Shown piece by piece: positions 37,385 through 48,312 of a stretch of 64,000 nt of DNA (its first letter is position 1; every line of letters starts with the position of its first letter). The DNA lies in the NCBI GenBank assembly GCA_023653785.1, contig JAMKCH010049206.1, forward strand, positions 1-64,000, in the 5' to 3' direction. Below the pieces are notes generated by a model, which was not told where the DNA came from, did no database searches, and was given only the letters and a program-made list of their open reading frames with translations. The stretch comes from Ophioderma brevispina. Its lineage: Eukaryota > Echinodermata > Ophiuroidea > Amphilepidida > Ophiodermatidae. The translations under genes were made by a program, and so were the position numbers.

Positions 37385-38330
37385 GTTTTTAGCTCTCACG
37401 TCGGATTGAAATACTACGTGAATAAAAAAAAAATGTGCAAGGATTAAAGATGATCTTTACCTTAATGCAATCACTATATCATAGATTTGTTGTTGTTTGT
37501 ATAAAGCACATCTAATATACTTCCAAAGGTTGAAAAAATGAAAGAAATCGATTAAATAATAAGCCAGATATGACCAAATTTGTAAGCACACCCCTTTTTC
37601 GCCATTCCTATGGGATTTACACACATTAAACTTGTGTTTGTGAGAATGTACAATATCAATATCATGATGCCTTTGTAAACTTAATGCTACATTTTCTTGG
37701 TTATTTCAACTACGGATTAATCAATGAATTTATTTATATCAATACATGCCAACTGATATGACGAATCCAAACACCAATTCACCTGTTGCAGAGCAAGAGA
37801 ACAAGATCTTCCCATTGTTTAGGATATTGCAAAGAGTTTAGTGCCTTTAATTGGCATAACTTGTTATTAATACCTGGATTACAGTAGTAGTGTTGAAACC
37901 CTTTTCATTTACACATCAGGATTAATTGGGTGAGATTTTGCGGTATGTGAACATTCTTTTGAAGATCAAGAAGGAGATTATGCCTATTCATAGATCAATT
38001 AAACACAACTCAGCCTGGGTCATCATTACTTTCATAATGCTATGTCCCATATATCGTACATGACGTATTCTTGCTTACTGTGTAAATCCCGCAATTGGAA
38101 TGATGAAAAAGGGGTGTGCTTACAATTGGTCTATCTGTCCTGTATTTTTTAATCGTTTTTCTTTCATATTATTCCAACATTGGAATTATACTTAGATTGG
38201 CTTTACTTAAAACAGCAACCATCGGTAGGTGGTGCTATTGAGCTGTTATCAAGGTCCAGCTTCACCTACAACCCTTGCACATTTTTTTTTTGATTCACGT
38301 AGTATAGGTGTGAGAACTTAACAGATGGGT
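37385..38330. mobile_element. Foldback element with about 250-bp diverged arms
   Basis: The left arm (about 37385-37640) and the reverse complement of the right arm (about 38080-38330) share, in order, TACTACGTGAAT followed by an A run and ATGTGCAAGG, an ATGAAAGAAA block, and GTAAGCACACCCCTTTTT with GGGATTTACACA. The loop of about 440 bp has no ORF. It lies beside an inverted copy of element O. Confidence 0.55.
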
Positions 38331-38336
38331 TTGTTG

Positions 38337-38613
38337 GTGAGGTCTTCTATCAAGATGAAAACTACATAGTAAGGCTAGCGCTGCAAGACTCATAGCGTTC
38401 TACAAAGGTGAACGCACCCTTACAAGTCTACGAATTTTTGCTAAATAAATGCCCTAAAATGATGCAAAAATCAGTCCACGCGTGTTCTCACTTCTGGGGT
38501 GCACTTTTCGTCTTCGTAAAACTGAATTAATGTCCTCTCCTTATTCGCTAATATCGGTGACCAAGGGATGTACCTACGTTCCATTGACTCGCAAATAATG
38601 GTGCTATGATAAA
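38337..38613. mobile_element. Outer element O, inverted partial copy
   Basis: Reverse complement of 39421-39677, with indels. It ends exactly where the inner element begins at 38614, so the inner element is flanked by inverted copies of the same O sequence. Confidence 0.5.
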
Positions 38614-39420
38614 GATAAATCCGCCCGTTATGAATGATGAATAGGACAACGGACTTTAGAATCTCTGGGACAGGGGGTGCAAAACCATCATGATCATTGT
38701 TATGTAATGACGTTAAACGCTTTTGAATTGTTTTCACCGCCCTGTTAGATTGAGCTACAGCCTCCCCCACAATATTTTTTTTTTCACGAAAGAAAATAAA
38801 CTCAAATTCTGCTGTAGTTCAATAACTTTGATCGTATATTTCCATATTTATATTCACAAAGAAAAAGAAATGAGCAGCAATCATGAAGGAAGGTCTGTTT
38901 GGCAGCTATGACCTAACATCTTGGTGCAGAATCAACACCCCTAACTTAGTTATTGAATTTGGACCTCTTTTCTATTCAAATTAAAAGTTTGTTGCGGCAC
39001 CGGTTCACCGCCTTTCATATAGGGGAATGATTTTCGATTTCTGCTATGAAAGCAATAAATTTCTCGAAAATGGGGTTAAGCGGCAAGTTACGGGTTTGGT
39101 TCTGCACAAAGATGTTAGGTCCAGTTTGCAAACATTTTTTTTCCTCATGAGCTTTGTTTCACCTTCGTTTCCTTCCGAATAAATGATGAATTAGGGTCAA
39201 GGAAAATTGAACACACAGTAGAACCTCTAACTTTTTTATTCGTGAAAGAGGACGGGCAATTTGTGTTCACGTCATGAAAAATAGCTTAATCTAAATCGGG
39301 GTGATGGTATAGCACCTGCAATCTTTTCAGTTGCACGAATAATAACAATGGCTCTGCAGTTGCAGATGAAAAAGGAATCTGTGAAGTGTTTGGTCTTCTA
39401 TATACCGAGCGGATTTACTT
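38614..39420. mobile_element. Inner TIR element, copy 1 (about 0.8 kb)
   Basis: GATAAATCCGCCCG at the left and GCGGATTTACTT at 39409-39420. It is a direct repeat of 40372-41149. No transposase; short ORFs differ between copies. Confidence 0.55.
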
Positions 39421-39679
39421 ATCAATAGCCCCCATTATTTGCTGGAATCAATGAATCATGGTGTACATCCCGTAGTCACTGATATTCGGTGCATAAATTG
39501 AGATGACATTTAATTCATTTTCTCGAGAATGTGCACATACTAGAAGTGAGAACACACGTAGAACTGATTTCTATAATTTTAGGAAAATTATTTCGGAAGA
39601 ATTATGTACTTCCCAGAGGTGCGCCACCCTGGTCCTTATCCAAGCATCTTTTTCGCTTTGGCCTCATAGCCTAATATAC

Positions 39680-39758
39680 TTAAATTGGGTCATCCCCCAT
39701 TTAAGTGTCCGATCGGACATTAAATTGGATCATCCCCGTTCAAGTATCTGATCGGACA
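39680..39758. repeat. Two-copy tandem repeat of about 40 bp
   Basis: TTAAATTGGrTCATCCCC...GATCGGACA occurs at 39680-39719 and again at 39720-39758. The first unit holds a TCCGATCGGA palindrome. Confidence 0.75.
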
Positions 39759-40099
39759 GTAATGACTAAAATATGATTTTGTCTGTATTAGGTTGCTTTT
39801 GGTCTTGTAACTCGTACGGTATGTTAGGATACCGATACTTGTTACAGCCGTGCAAAATCTGATTATCATGATATTTTGATTTTCTGATGTAGATAATCAC
39901 TGATAGTGGATTTAATTTTATTGATGAAGCTAACTTCAATGTGCAATAATGTGCTTGATGTTTATGTAATCCACATTAAATCAGCAGTACTGATCGATTG
40001 GTTTGATGAGCTGTATTAGAAGTATGCCTTTGCTTTTCCTGTATTTGATAGAGTTTATTATCCGGCATTGGTGGGTAAAGTGCAACTCATGAAATATAA

Positions 40100-41405
40100 T
40101 TTTAAAGGGCCCCGTTAAGCATCTGTCAACGGAGCATTTAAGTTAATCTCTCACATGGGTAATAAAGACCTAGCAGTGGTTAGAGGTTTGACCTTTAGGG
40201 TTAATACCTCTGAGCCAAGTTTAAAGTGGGCTAAGTGAGCTGGCAAAGGGGAGCATAACATATTTTAATGGGTGGATAAAGGGTGCCTCATTAAAATTCA
40301 ACGGAGCCTATACATAAAGTGCCCCATTGAGCTCCCTTTAAAGTTAACGGTGTAATTTGGAGACAACACCTAAGTAAATCCGCCCGTTATGAATAGGACA
40401 ACGGACTTCAGATTCTCTGGGACTGCAAAACCATTGTTATTGTCCATGACGTTAAAAGTTTTTGGATTTTTTCACCGCCCGGTTTAGATTGAGCTACAGC
40501 CTCATTCACGAAGAAGATAAAACTGAAACTTCTGCTGGGAGTTTAATAACTTTGATCGTATATTTCATCAGTATTCAAAAAGGAAACGAAGATGAGCAAA
40601 AATCATGAAAAAAGTTTGATTGGCAAGCTATGACCTAACATCTTGGTGCAGAACCAACACCCATAACTTAAAATCATATTAATATTGGACCTCTTTTCTA
40701 CTCAATTAAAAGTTTGTTCGGCACCGGTTCACCTGCATTTCATATAGGTGAATGATTTTCGATTTCTGCTATGAAAGCAATGAATTGCATAGAAATGGGG
40801 TTACGCGACAAGTTACGGGTTTGGTTCTGCACAAAATGTTAGGTCACAGTTTGCCAAACATTTTTTTTCTCATGAGCTTTGTTCACCTTTGTTTCCCTTT
40901 CGAATAAAGGATGAAATATAGGGTCAAAGAAAATTGAGCACACAGTAGAACCTCTAACTTTATTTATTCGTGAAAGAGGACAGGTGATTTGTGTTCCACG
41001 TCATGAAAAATAGCTTAATCTAAATCGGGGTGATGGTATAACGCCTGCAATCTTTTCAGTTGCATGGATAATAACAATGGCTTTGCAGTTCCAGATGAAA
41101 AACGAATCTGTGATGTGTTTGGTCTTCAACATACCGAGCGGATTTACTTTTCAATAGCCCCCATTATTTGCTGGAGTCAATGAACCATGGTGTACATCCC
41201 GAAGTCACTGATATTCAGGGCATAAATTGAGATGACATTTAATTCATTTTCTCGAGAATGTGCACATACTAGAAGTGAGAACACACGTAGAACTGATTTC
41301 TATAATTTTAGGAAAATTATTTCGGAAGAATTATGTACTTCCTAGGGGTGCACAACCTTGGTCCTTATCCGATCATTTTTTTCGCTTTAGCCTCATGGCC
41401 TAAGA
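40100..41405. mobile_element. Element O carrying the inner element, copy 2
   Basis: The left O part (about 40100-40371) corresponds, inverted, to 36050-36180. The inner element occupies 40372-41149, and the right O part ends CATGGCCTA at about 41405. O termini of the TAGGCCATG type match the 49.6-50.6 kb copy. Confidence 0.5.
40372..41149. mobile_element. Inner TIR element, copy 2 (778 bp)
   Basis: AAGTAAATCCGC at 40372-40383 and its exact reverse complement GCGGATTTACTT at 41138-41149 form a 12-bp TIR. It aligns along its length with copy 1, with a few single-base indels. No ORF common to both. Confidence 0.65.
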
Positions 41406-41409
41406 AACT

Positions 41410-42250
41410 TGCTATTGTAATTGACTGATCTTTAAATGTAACACACGTCTTCTCAAAAGATTATCGCAAAACAATATACCCGCATTCTGTTATATTGAGA
41501 GGACAAGGTTGTTACTGAACAATGTCTTCATTTTGAAGTTCCCATGTAAACCGAAGCTTTGATTAGTCAGTATACCGCTTAATTTGGATCTATGAACAAT
41601 TTCGACATTTTTCTGGATTGTAGACTTTACCAAACATACATATTGAACAGGATAACTCTCTCTCTCTCTTTTGTAGAACGTATGTGAAGAGTTTGAAGTA
41701 GAGTAAAGAGTAAATACTTTGCTTTTAAACTTGTGTAACTTTTTTTTCAAGTTTATTACATTGTAGCTAGAGTTTGAAGCTATAGTAACTCTATACACAT
41801 TTTTATTCGTATTTTATATCTTTTAAACGCCCCACTCCAGAGATAAATTAAAGGAATTGAATTCTAAGTTGAAGCACTTTTTAGATTTATCATGAAAAGC
41901 ATTCACTTACCAAACAGGTGTATAAGCAATTATAAAAATGATCCATACAGATTATGACAGTCTTTACAATATTTGCCGTACATTTATATTGTAAAACAGT
42001 ACAGAATAAAAAAAAAACAAAAAAAACAAACATCCTACCAAGGGTAAAGAAACACTCGATCATCTTATGATAAGAGGCTATCCGAGAAAAAAGTATCATA
42101 AAAAATATTGACACATACGCTGTGCATACACTGTGTATTACTGTATTTTCGATGTCAAAGCATGGTTTATTTACAGTTTTTTAATATCGTAAAACGTTCA
42201 AACTTCATTCGTATTTTGGCCTGATTTTCTTTCTCTTTCTCTCTTTGTAG
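41410..42250. other. Sequence upstream of SRCR exon 1
   Basis: No further SRCR exon, signal peptide exon or promoter seen. A short (TC)n run at about 41657-41671 and an A-rich run near 42008-42027. Confidence 0.4.
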
Positions 42251-42580
42251 TAAACCATGTAGGTTTTCTAAATAACACATCCTTATACATTGGAACCGGA
42301 GAACGATCAGTGCAACTAATATACGACAATGACTTGTTGAGTATTTCCGCACGTTTCTGGACCAACGAAAATGCCAAAGTCGCTTGTCGAGAAAGTGGAT
42401 TACCATCAGCGTTTGCACGGGCGTTTTCAAAGCGAAATGAAATAGGCCTGCATTTCATAGCTGTTCATTTCTTTTGTTCTGGAAATGAATCATCCATCAC
42501 TAATTGTGCGCATACACAATGGACATCAATGGAACGTATTAATTTTGATCATCGAGCTGGGATTCTATGTGAAGATCGAC
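42251..42580 (+). CDS. SRCR-domain exon 1
   Basis: The acceptor is CTTTCTCTCTTTGTAG (AG at 42249-42250) after a strong pyrimidine tract, and the donor is GTACGT at 42581. The exon is 330 bp with both borders in phase 1, giving about 110 residues, the size of one SRCR domain. SRCR domains are extracellular modules for ligand binding in scavenger receptors and related immune and adhesion proteins. Visible hallmarks: SVQLIYDND, VACRESGLP (C3), HFFCSGNESSITNC (C5 and C6) and AGILCED (C8). The usual first cysteine (as in GTVCDD) and the seventh are missing; in group A domains these two pair with each other. The start codon and flanking exons are unknown. Confidence 0.8.
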
Positions 42581-42786
42581 GTACGTATCTTTCATTGTTT
42601 TAAAAGATACGTCTTATTTTATCATGGACAATGTTGAGTAACTCAATGAGAAGGCCTATACAGGGTGTATCAAAATAAAGTGAAAAGTTGAAAAGACACA
42701 TGTAATTCAAAAAGTATGAAATACTTGGCTAATATGCTGTGGTATTAGGTCCCGGTATTAGGTAAATCACCGAGGTGTGACAATTA

Positions 42787-43858
42787 TACAGGGTGAGTCA
42801 AAAAAAATTACACTCGTTTTGTTTGAATTTTTCTACAGCATTGAAAAATATACCAAAGATACGGAGTACCATATATAAAACTAGATTATTTCTCCTACTA
42901 GAGAAATTTTGAATTTTGATTTTTGAACTTTGCATTGCGAAGTTGTGCTAACTTAAAGATAGGTACCCGTTTTTCACTCTGTCCACGGAATCACTGTTAT
43001 GGCCAAAGAGACTTTGGATGAGTCTACACAAGTACATCATGACATTCTTTGCTTGCTTTGATACCTTTGTGTAAACCTTCATCAAGAAAAATGTTAAACT
43101 ATTTCATTAATCTGAAATCAATAACAAATTATGGAATCTTACAACCAAATTTTGGAGTATTACTTCAATAAATGTTCGAAATTCTTGTCGCCGGAAACTG
43201 AATGCAAATATGTAGGCGATCCTGTGCAATACAGCCGGCTGACCCACATTTCCACCGACTCCTTCATAACCTGATGGGTGGGTGGTGGTGACTACGTTGA
43301 GGAATCAATATTTGAACATTACTCACATTCAACATCCATCTGTCTTTCTTTTTGCATCTCAGTCATTTCTTCTCCCTTCCCTCTCGTTTCTCTACTCCCT
43401 TTTTGCTTGTCCTTTTCCCACTTTCCTGCTTTGCCGCTGCTTAAGCTTATTTCCTGGTCAGGCCATGGGGAAGGGGACAATGCGTCCCCTTCCCCTGCCC
43501 CTGTTACGCTACCGTCATTGACTATTGTTAAGAAATATTATCAACAACAGTTGTTACAGACTAGGTAATGGTTACAAAATACAAAACTAAATGCTTAAAA
43601 GCATTTAGATGACAGTAACTCAAGGCTTTTGCTGCTGTGCAAGTGAAGAATTGTACAACCGTGGTCAATATGGTTTTTGGCGCCTTTCCGTTAATTTACC
43701 ATATCTGCAATATCCGAAAAGGTAAATGTTAGATTTTTTTACCAATGATAGTGGATATAATGAGCTATTGTATTCATGTATAAAAACCAATTTCTAAACT
43801 TGTGAAATATTTTAAAGATTTTCTGAAATCGAGTGTAAATCTTTTGACTCACCCTGTA
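42787..43858. mobile_element. Mariner-type non-autonomous element in intron 1
   Basis: TACAGGGTGAGTCAAAA at 42787 and its inverted partner ending TTTTGACTCACCCTGTA at 43858 form about 30-bp TIRs that extend to TTACACTCG, flanked by TA. CAGGGTGnGTCAAA termini and TA duplications are typical of mariner-like elements. At about 1.07 kb it is near full mariner length, but no transposase motif is readable and the interior has a C/T-rich block at 43330-43500. A solo-looking CAGGGTGTATCAAAA lies just outside at 42661. Confidence 0.65.
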
Positions 43859-43969
43859 AAGGGTTCTCTGTGACTGTTAAAATGCAGTTGAGCGAATATG
43901 TATGGGTTCAAATCTTGGACTTGCTATCACTGTGCACCTAATTTCAGGTTAAAGTTTCGAAAAAGTTTT

Positions 43970-44400
43970 TCATTAGAGAAGTATTAGTCCAATTGCCACA
44001 GAACTTGGTCATATGTGCCCCTTGGAACCTTCATATGATGATGTGGTCAAGGGTCACATACCAAGGTCAAAGGTCATATGAGGCAAAGTTATAAAATTGC
44101 CTGAAAACATTAAATTGGCCTCGTTTGTGAAGTAAAAGTCCAACTGCTACAGATCTTGGGTCATAGATGCCCCTTGGAAACCTTCATTTGATGATGTAGT
44201 CAAATATCACATACCAAGGTCAAATGTCATATGAGGTCAAGTTTTAAAATGTCCAGAAAACATCAAATTGACATAATTTGAAAGGTTGAAGTCCAATTGC
44301 ATACTTGGACGATACATTCAACTCTGGAACATTCATATGAAAATAAAGTTAAGAATTACTTGCAAAGGTCAAAGGTTATTTGAGGTCAACTTATAAAATA
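43970..44400. repeat. Three-unit tandem repeat with AGGTCA half-sites
   Basis: Units of about 145 bp start near 43975, 44125 and 44280. Each has a GTCCAAyTGC block, a CCTTGGAA/CTGGAA block, and a CAAGGTCAAAnGTyAT block. In the first unit AGGTCAAAGGTCA at 44064-44076 is a perfect direct repeat with 1-bp spacing. Confidence 0.7.
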
Positions 44401-44768
44401 AAATAAAAGTAGACCGGGAAAGCAGGCGACACCTGTTTAACAAATCGTGCTTTTGCATATAAATAATGCTTGTCCACATACTAATTACTGTGTAAAATAG
44501 CTTAGCTCAAATCGATCTACTTCATGGGAAAAATCATAACATTGTAATAAATTCCAGATTCAGAAATGCTATTAGACAGTATTCTATGGTACGTTTGTAA
44601 TACGCACAAATGTTTACTACATCAAAACGACAAATATGATTCATTTCAAACGTTGGATCTGAGCGTTTAGCGTTTTTGGTTATTATCTTTAGTTCCAGTT
44701 TCGAAATCTCTGAGTCAGCCTTAATACATGTGCTCAAGATCAGTCTCTATTATTTGGATTTAACACAG

Positions 44769-45125
44769 CCCCGATTCAATTGAGATTGGCACCATCAGTA
44801 AATTCAAGAAACCTCTCCAGATTGGAAGTACGTCGTGAAGATGGGCCTTGGGGTACAGTTTGCTCTCGAGATTTTACGACAAAGCCGAGCCGAATTGTGA
44901 ACAACATGGATGCGATCTGTCGTCTTTTGGGATATCCAATGGCATTTGGTTACAGCAATCGAATGGAAAATATTGAGCATACTTCAACACCTGTTTACCT
45001 TGAACTTTGGTCGATGAGGATACATGTTGACCATTCTCTAGTTTCATTGTATGACTTTAACGTGACCACGTGGAACCAATCAACCTGTGATTCTTTTTAT
45101 AATGTGTACCTATCTTGCCATACAG
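44769..45125 (+). CDS. SRCR-domain exon 2
   Basis: Acceptor TTTAACACAG (AG at 44767-44768), donor CAG|GTAAAA with GT at 45126. The exon is 357 bp, phase 1 at both ends, about 119 residues. Hallmarks: SRLEVRREDGPWGTVCSRD (C2), MDAICRLLGYP (C3), then a long stretch without cysteine, STCDS (C7) and VYLSCHT (C8). The middle C5-C6 pair and the usual CSGxExxLxxC core are absent. The NVTTWNQSTC stretch offers possible N-glycosylation sites. The C-terminal half is duplicated downstream. Confidence 0.78.
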
Positions 45126-45177
45126 GTAAAACATACATAGCATGCTGGGCATCTATAATCGCCTATTTTACAGGAAA

Positions 45178-45492
45178 TTAAGGTGCCTGTTCCGATCGTC
45201 TTTGGGACCCCCCTGATTTACCCGGAAGAAGTATCGATTTTGATATCAGATGAAAGGTCGTATTTTTCTCATTGTCGTCGTGAAATTTGAGCCCTCAAAT
45301 CCATTTCATTCTCAAGATTAACCATCAATATTAGCACAGTATTGAATAGGGCTTTGCAACATGCATTATTGCGTCTACCATCAAAACCGCAAGTTTGTTT
45401 CCCACGGTACTTGATGGGGTGTATGTGCAAGTGCTAGGCTCTCATATCAAGTAGAGAACACAATACACATAAATCGGAACAAGCACATTTAA
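45178..45492. mobile_element. 307-bp TTAA-flanked insertion within the duplicated block
   Basis: TTAA at 45178-45181 and 45489-45492 flank a 307-bp insert. Its ends, GGTGCCTGTTCCGAT and the reverse complement ATGTGCTTGTTCCGAT, form an imperfect 16-bp TIR. The second copy of the host block reads uninterrupted through a single TTAA at about 45799-45802. It does not share ends with the CCCTCGTC family. Confidence 0.72.
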
Positions 45493-45585
45493 CAGTAGCA
45501 CCGATATTAGAAACGCGTTCCTACACGAGACAGGACTTTGTTGTTCCAATCACATGTTTTGATTTTCAAATTTTCAAAGTCTATA

Positions 45586-45849
45586 GAAAATATTGAGCAT
45601 ACTTCAACACCTGTTTACCTTGAACTTTGGTCGACGAGGATACATGTTGACCATTCTCTAGTTTCATTGTATGACTTTAACGTGACCACGTGGAACCAAT
45701 CTACATGTGATTCTTTTTATAATGTGTACCTATCTTGCCATACAGGTAAAACATACATAGCATGCTGGGCATCTATAATCGCCTATTTTAAAGGAAAATT
45801 AACAGTAGCGCCGATATTAGAAACGCGTTCCTACACGAGACAGGACTTT
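45586..45849 (+). pseudogene. Partial tandem duplicate of SRCR exon 2 and its donor
   Basis: From GAAAATATTGAGCAT onward the sequence repeats 44966-45177 and 45489-45539, with only a handful of differences in about 215 bp: one changes Met to Thr, and two fall at third codon positions without changing the residue. The 5' half of the exon, including C2 and C3, is missing. The donor CAG|GTAAAA is kept (GT at 45746). By chance or selection, TCTATAG at the junction supplies an AG (45585-45586) that would open a 159-bp exon in phase 1. A continuous ORF runs from 45538 to 46077 but its tail is intronic. Confidence 0.7.
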
Positions 45850-46144
45850 TTAAAATTAATCTATTTTAAGAAAAAGAAGGTCGAAAATGTAATTCTTTCT
45901 CTGGAGATAGGAAGCACGCACAAATACACCTTTCAGGTGTGCCTCTTCCTAATTTTTACAAAAAGGGAATTAAAAAATTTCAGGAAAATCAAATTTAAAT
46001 TCTTAACCTTTTCGTGCCAAAACTGTACCGGAAATACACTGGACAAAAGTATTGCAACATGCAGAAAAAAATCATAATCACAAATGATTGAATTGTTCGA
46101 ATTGATTTAAATGATGTACCAATTTATTGGGCTACTCCAAAGGT

Positions 46145-46607
46145 TTAAAAAAAGGGTATAGTTTGCCCTATCTATGAGTTGTAGTTTCAGTACAACAGGC
46201 ATATAACAGTTCAAGGTCATCCTGGGGAAATATTTATAGAATGGTCCGATTTTGATCGGACTGGTTGTTAACTGTTAAAATTATTCAATTGGTCTCACTA
46301 GATTGAAATGTAAATGGATCTTGGTTGAAAACGTTCCGATATAAGAATTACAGTGCTATGACACGTGACCTCCCATAGAACCAAAGTAGCATCCCGGCCA
46401 GTCACATTTTGCGTTCCAATATGTATGAATATTTATAGATGGTGCAACCAGTATATTTTGCTCCTGTACCTTAGACGAACAATTTTGACACCATTTGTTA
46501 TAAAGAAGGACATAATCTGAAATTACACCATTGTGACATTGAACCTATTTTGACTAATAATATTGAAACTACACACCTGCAGATAGGGCAAACTATACTT
46601 TTTTAAT
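46145..46607. mobile_element. MITE with about 36-bp TIRs (GTATAGTTTGCCCTATCT)
   Basis: AAAAAAAGGGTATAGTTTGC with CCTATCT following, near 46147, pairs with the inverted AGATAGGGCAAACTATACTT near 46581. Similarity continues inward through GTAGTTTCA. No ORF. The GTATAGTTTGC word also begins the inner part of the foldback at 47.7 kb. Confidence 0.6.
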
Positions 46608-46609
46608 TG

Positions 46610-47454
46610 AAAAGGTGCGAAAATTTTGGCATACTTTCAATTGCGTTTTCTCCTTTTCCTATTTTGTCCCCTGTAAGCTAAACCCTACCCCCTTAAAGTG
46701 TATATAGTACCCAACCTTTCTTCGCTTCATTGTCAAAACGAGGGTGAAATACCCAGATTTCAATAGATTGAAGGTTTAAAATGTCCCATGACTTTGTCAT
46801 GTGAACAAAGCATTTTAGGCAAATGATACCCAATAATCTAAAAGTAATAAAAACCAGACATCCAAGTTAATTGAACAGACTGTAGTGTATCATAACTTCA
46901 TTTTTATAAAATATGTTAGTTTTGATATAGTGGTGTATTTATTTTACTTACTATATTACTCATGATGTTTTTAATTGATTCTGCAAGTAACACAGGAAAT
47001 CCCAGAAATCTAAACTGTAAATTAGCTGGTACTATTCCAAAATTACAAACTTGTAAATGTTTCTGAATTCGGAAACCTGTGACCTACATTTGACCTCAAG
47101 CTACTCCTACAAAAATAATGATAAAAATCCAAAAGTGGATTATTTATTTTCTTTGATGTATCTCCAGTGCAGGTTTGGCGTTTTAATTTGAGAAATTAAA
47201 TTTAGTTTTCCTGGAAATTGTTATGTTTTTCGTAAGAAATCAGGCAGAGAAACACCTTATCGCTGTATTCATGTGTGCCATTAACACAAGAAAACACACA
47301 CCAGGGTTGATACCCACGGTATGTATCCTGTTTGACCGGTCTGTGACTACACCGCCGTAATGAATGAGTACGAATCTATGATATTCATGTAATAGACACA
47401 TTTTGTAAGTTGATTAAAGTTACGACAGACTTATAGTTAGCCTATAAATTATCT
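46610..47454. other. Intronic stretch without recognised features
   Basis: AT-rich; no exon with SRCR hallmarks, and no shared repeat identified. Confidence 0.45.
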
Positions 47455-48312
47455 AGTAGGGTTATAAGTCAGAATCCCATTCTAGAAGTTTGGGGAAGAA
47501 TGTTTGAAGATGTTTTTCTATAGTTTGAAGGGTACTGAATCAGAATTATTTGGTCCAACCTCTGAGAAATGTGGGAAACTTTGTAAAAGGGGGTAAAATT
47601 GGTACAGGGGTAAATTTGTAATCACGTCAAATTGCGTTCAAATGTACACCAATGTATTGTCTTATTATAACGATTAAAAAAGGTATAGTTTGCATAGGTT
47701 CCGACCTTTAGTTACACGGCTACAGCCCTGAAAAAGTTCAAAATCATTCTGGGGCAAAAAAAAAATCAAATGCTTTGATTTTGTTGAAACCGGTGTCGAA
47801 TTATTGCCCTAGTCATACTGAAGCAGAAAATTCATTTCAATTCCTTGGGTGACAGCACTGTATACAATTTGAGGTCAGGTTTTGGTGACCCACATAGACC
47901 ATGTAGACCCCTGTTACATTTTCCCACTAATTACGAAACCAAATGCCAAACATTGTAAAATAAGGCAAAATGAACAATTTGACACCACTTTCAACAACAT
48001 CGGAACACTGGGTATCGTTTAACCCAGGATGACCTTGAACCTTAATAGGGCTATACCTGTTTAACTAAAGGTCGGAACCTAGACAAACTATTTTCCTAAT
48101 CCTTATAATGAGACAAATACATTGGTGTACATTTAAAAACAATTCACTTGATTTCAAATTTACCCCTGTACTAATTTTACCCCCTTATTTTACAAAGTTC
48201 CCCACATTTCACAGAAGTTGGAACCAAAAATTCTGATTCTGAACCCTAGAAAAATATCTTCAAACCTTCTTCCCTAAACTTCTAGAATGGGATTCTGATT
48301 TATAACCCTACA
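47455..48312. mobile_element. Foldback element with about 300-bp arms
   Basis: The left arm 47455-47755 starts TAGGGTTATAAGTCAGAATC. The right arm 48000-48312 in reverse complement starts TAGGGTTATAAATCAGAATC and follows it throughout, including a GGTAAAATTAGTACAGGGGT-like block, ACACCAATGTAT and GGTTCCGACCTTTAGTT. The spacer is about 245 bp. A half-copy sits at 7200-7390. The arms are similar enough to be read by eye, so the element is fairly young. Confidence 0.7.

Noticed and set aside
43278..43568. Two overlapping C/T-rich ORFs
   Set aside because: They lie inside a mariner-type element and reflect base composition; no transposase motif.
45746..46077. C-terminal part of the 179-codon ORF at 45538
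   Set aside because: It reads through a good splice donor into sequence that is intronic in the parental exon copy.
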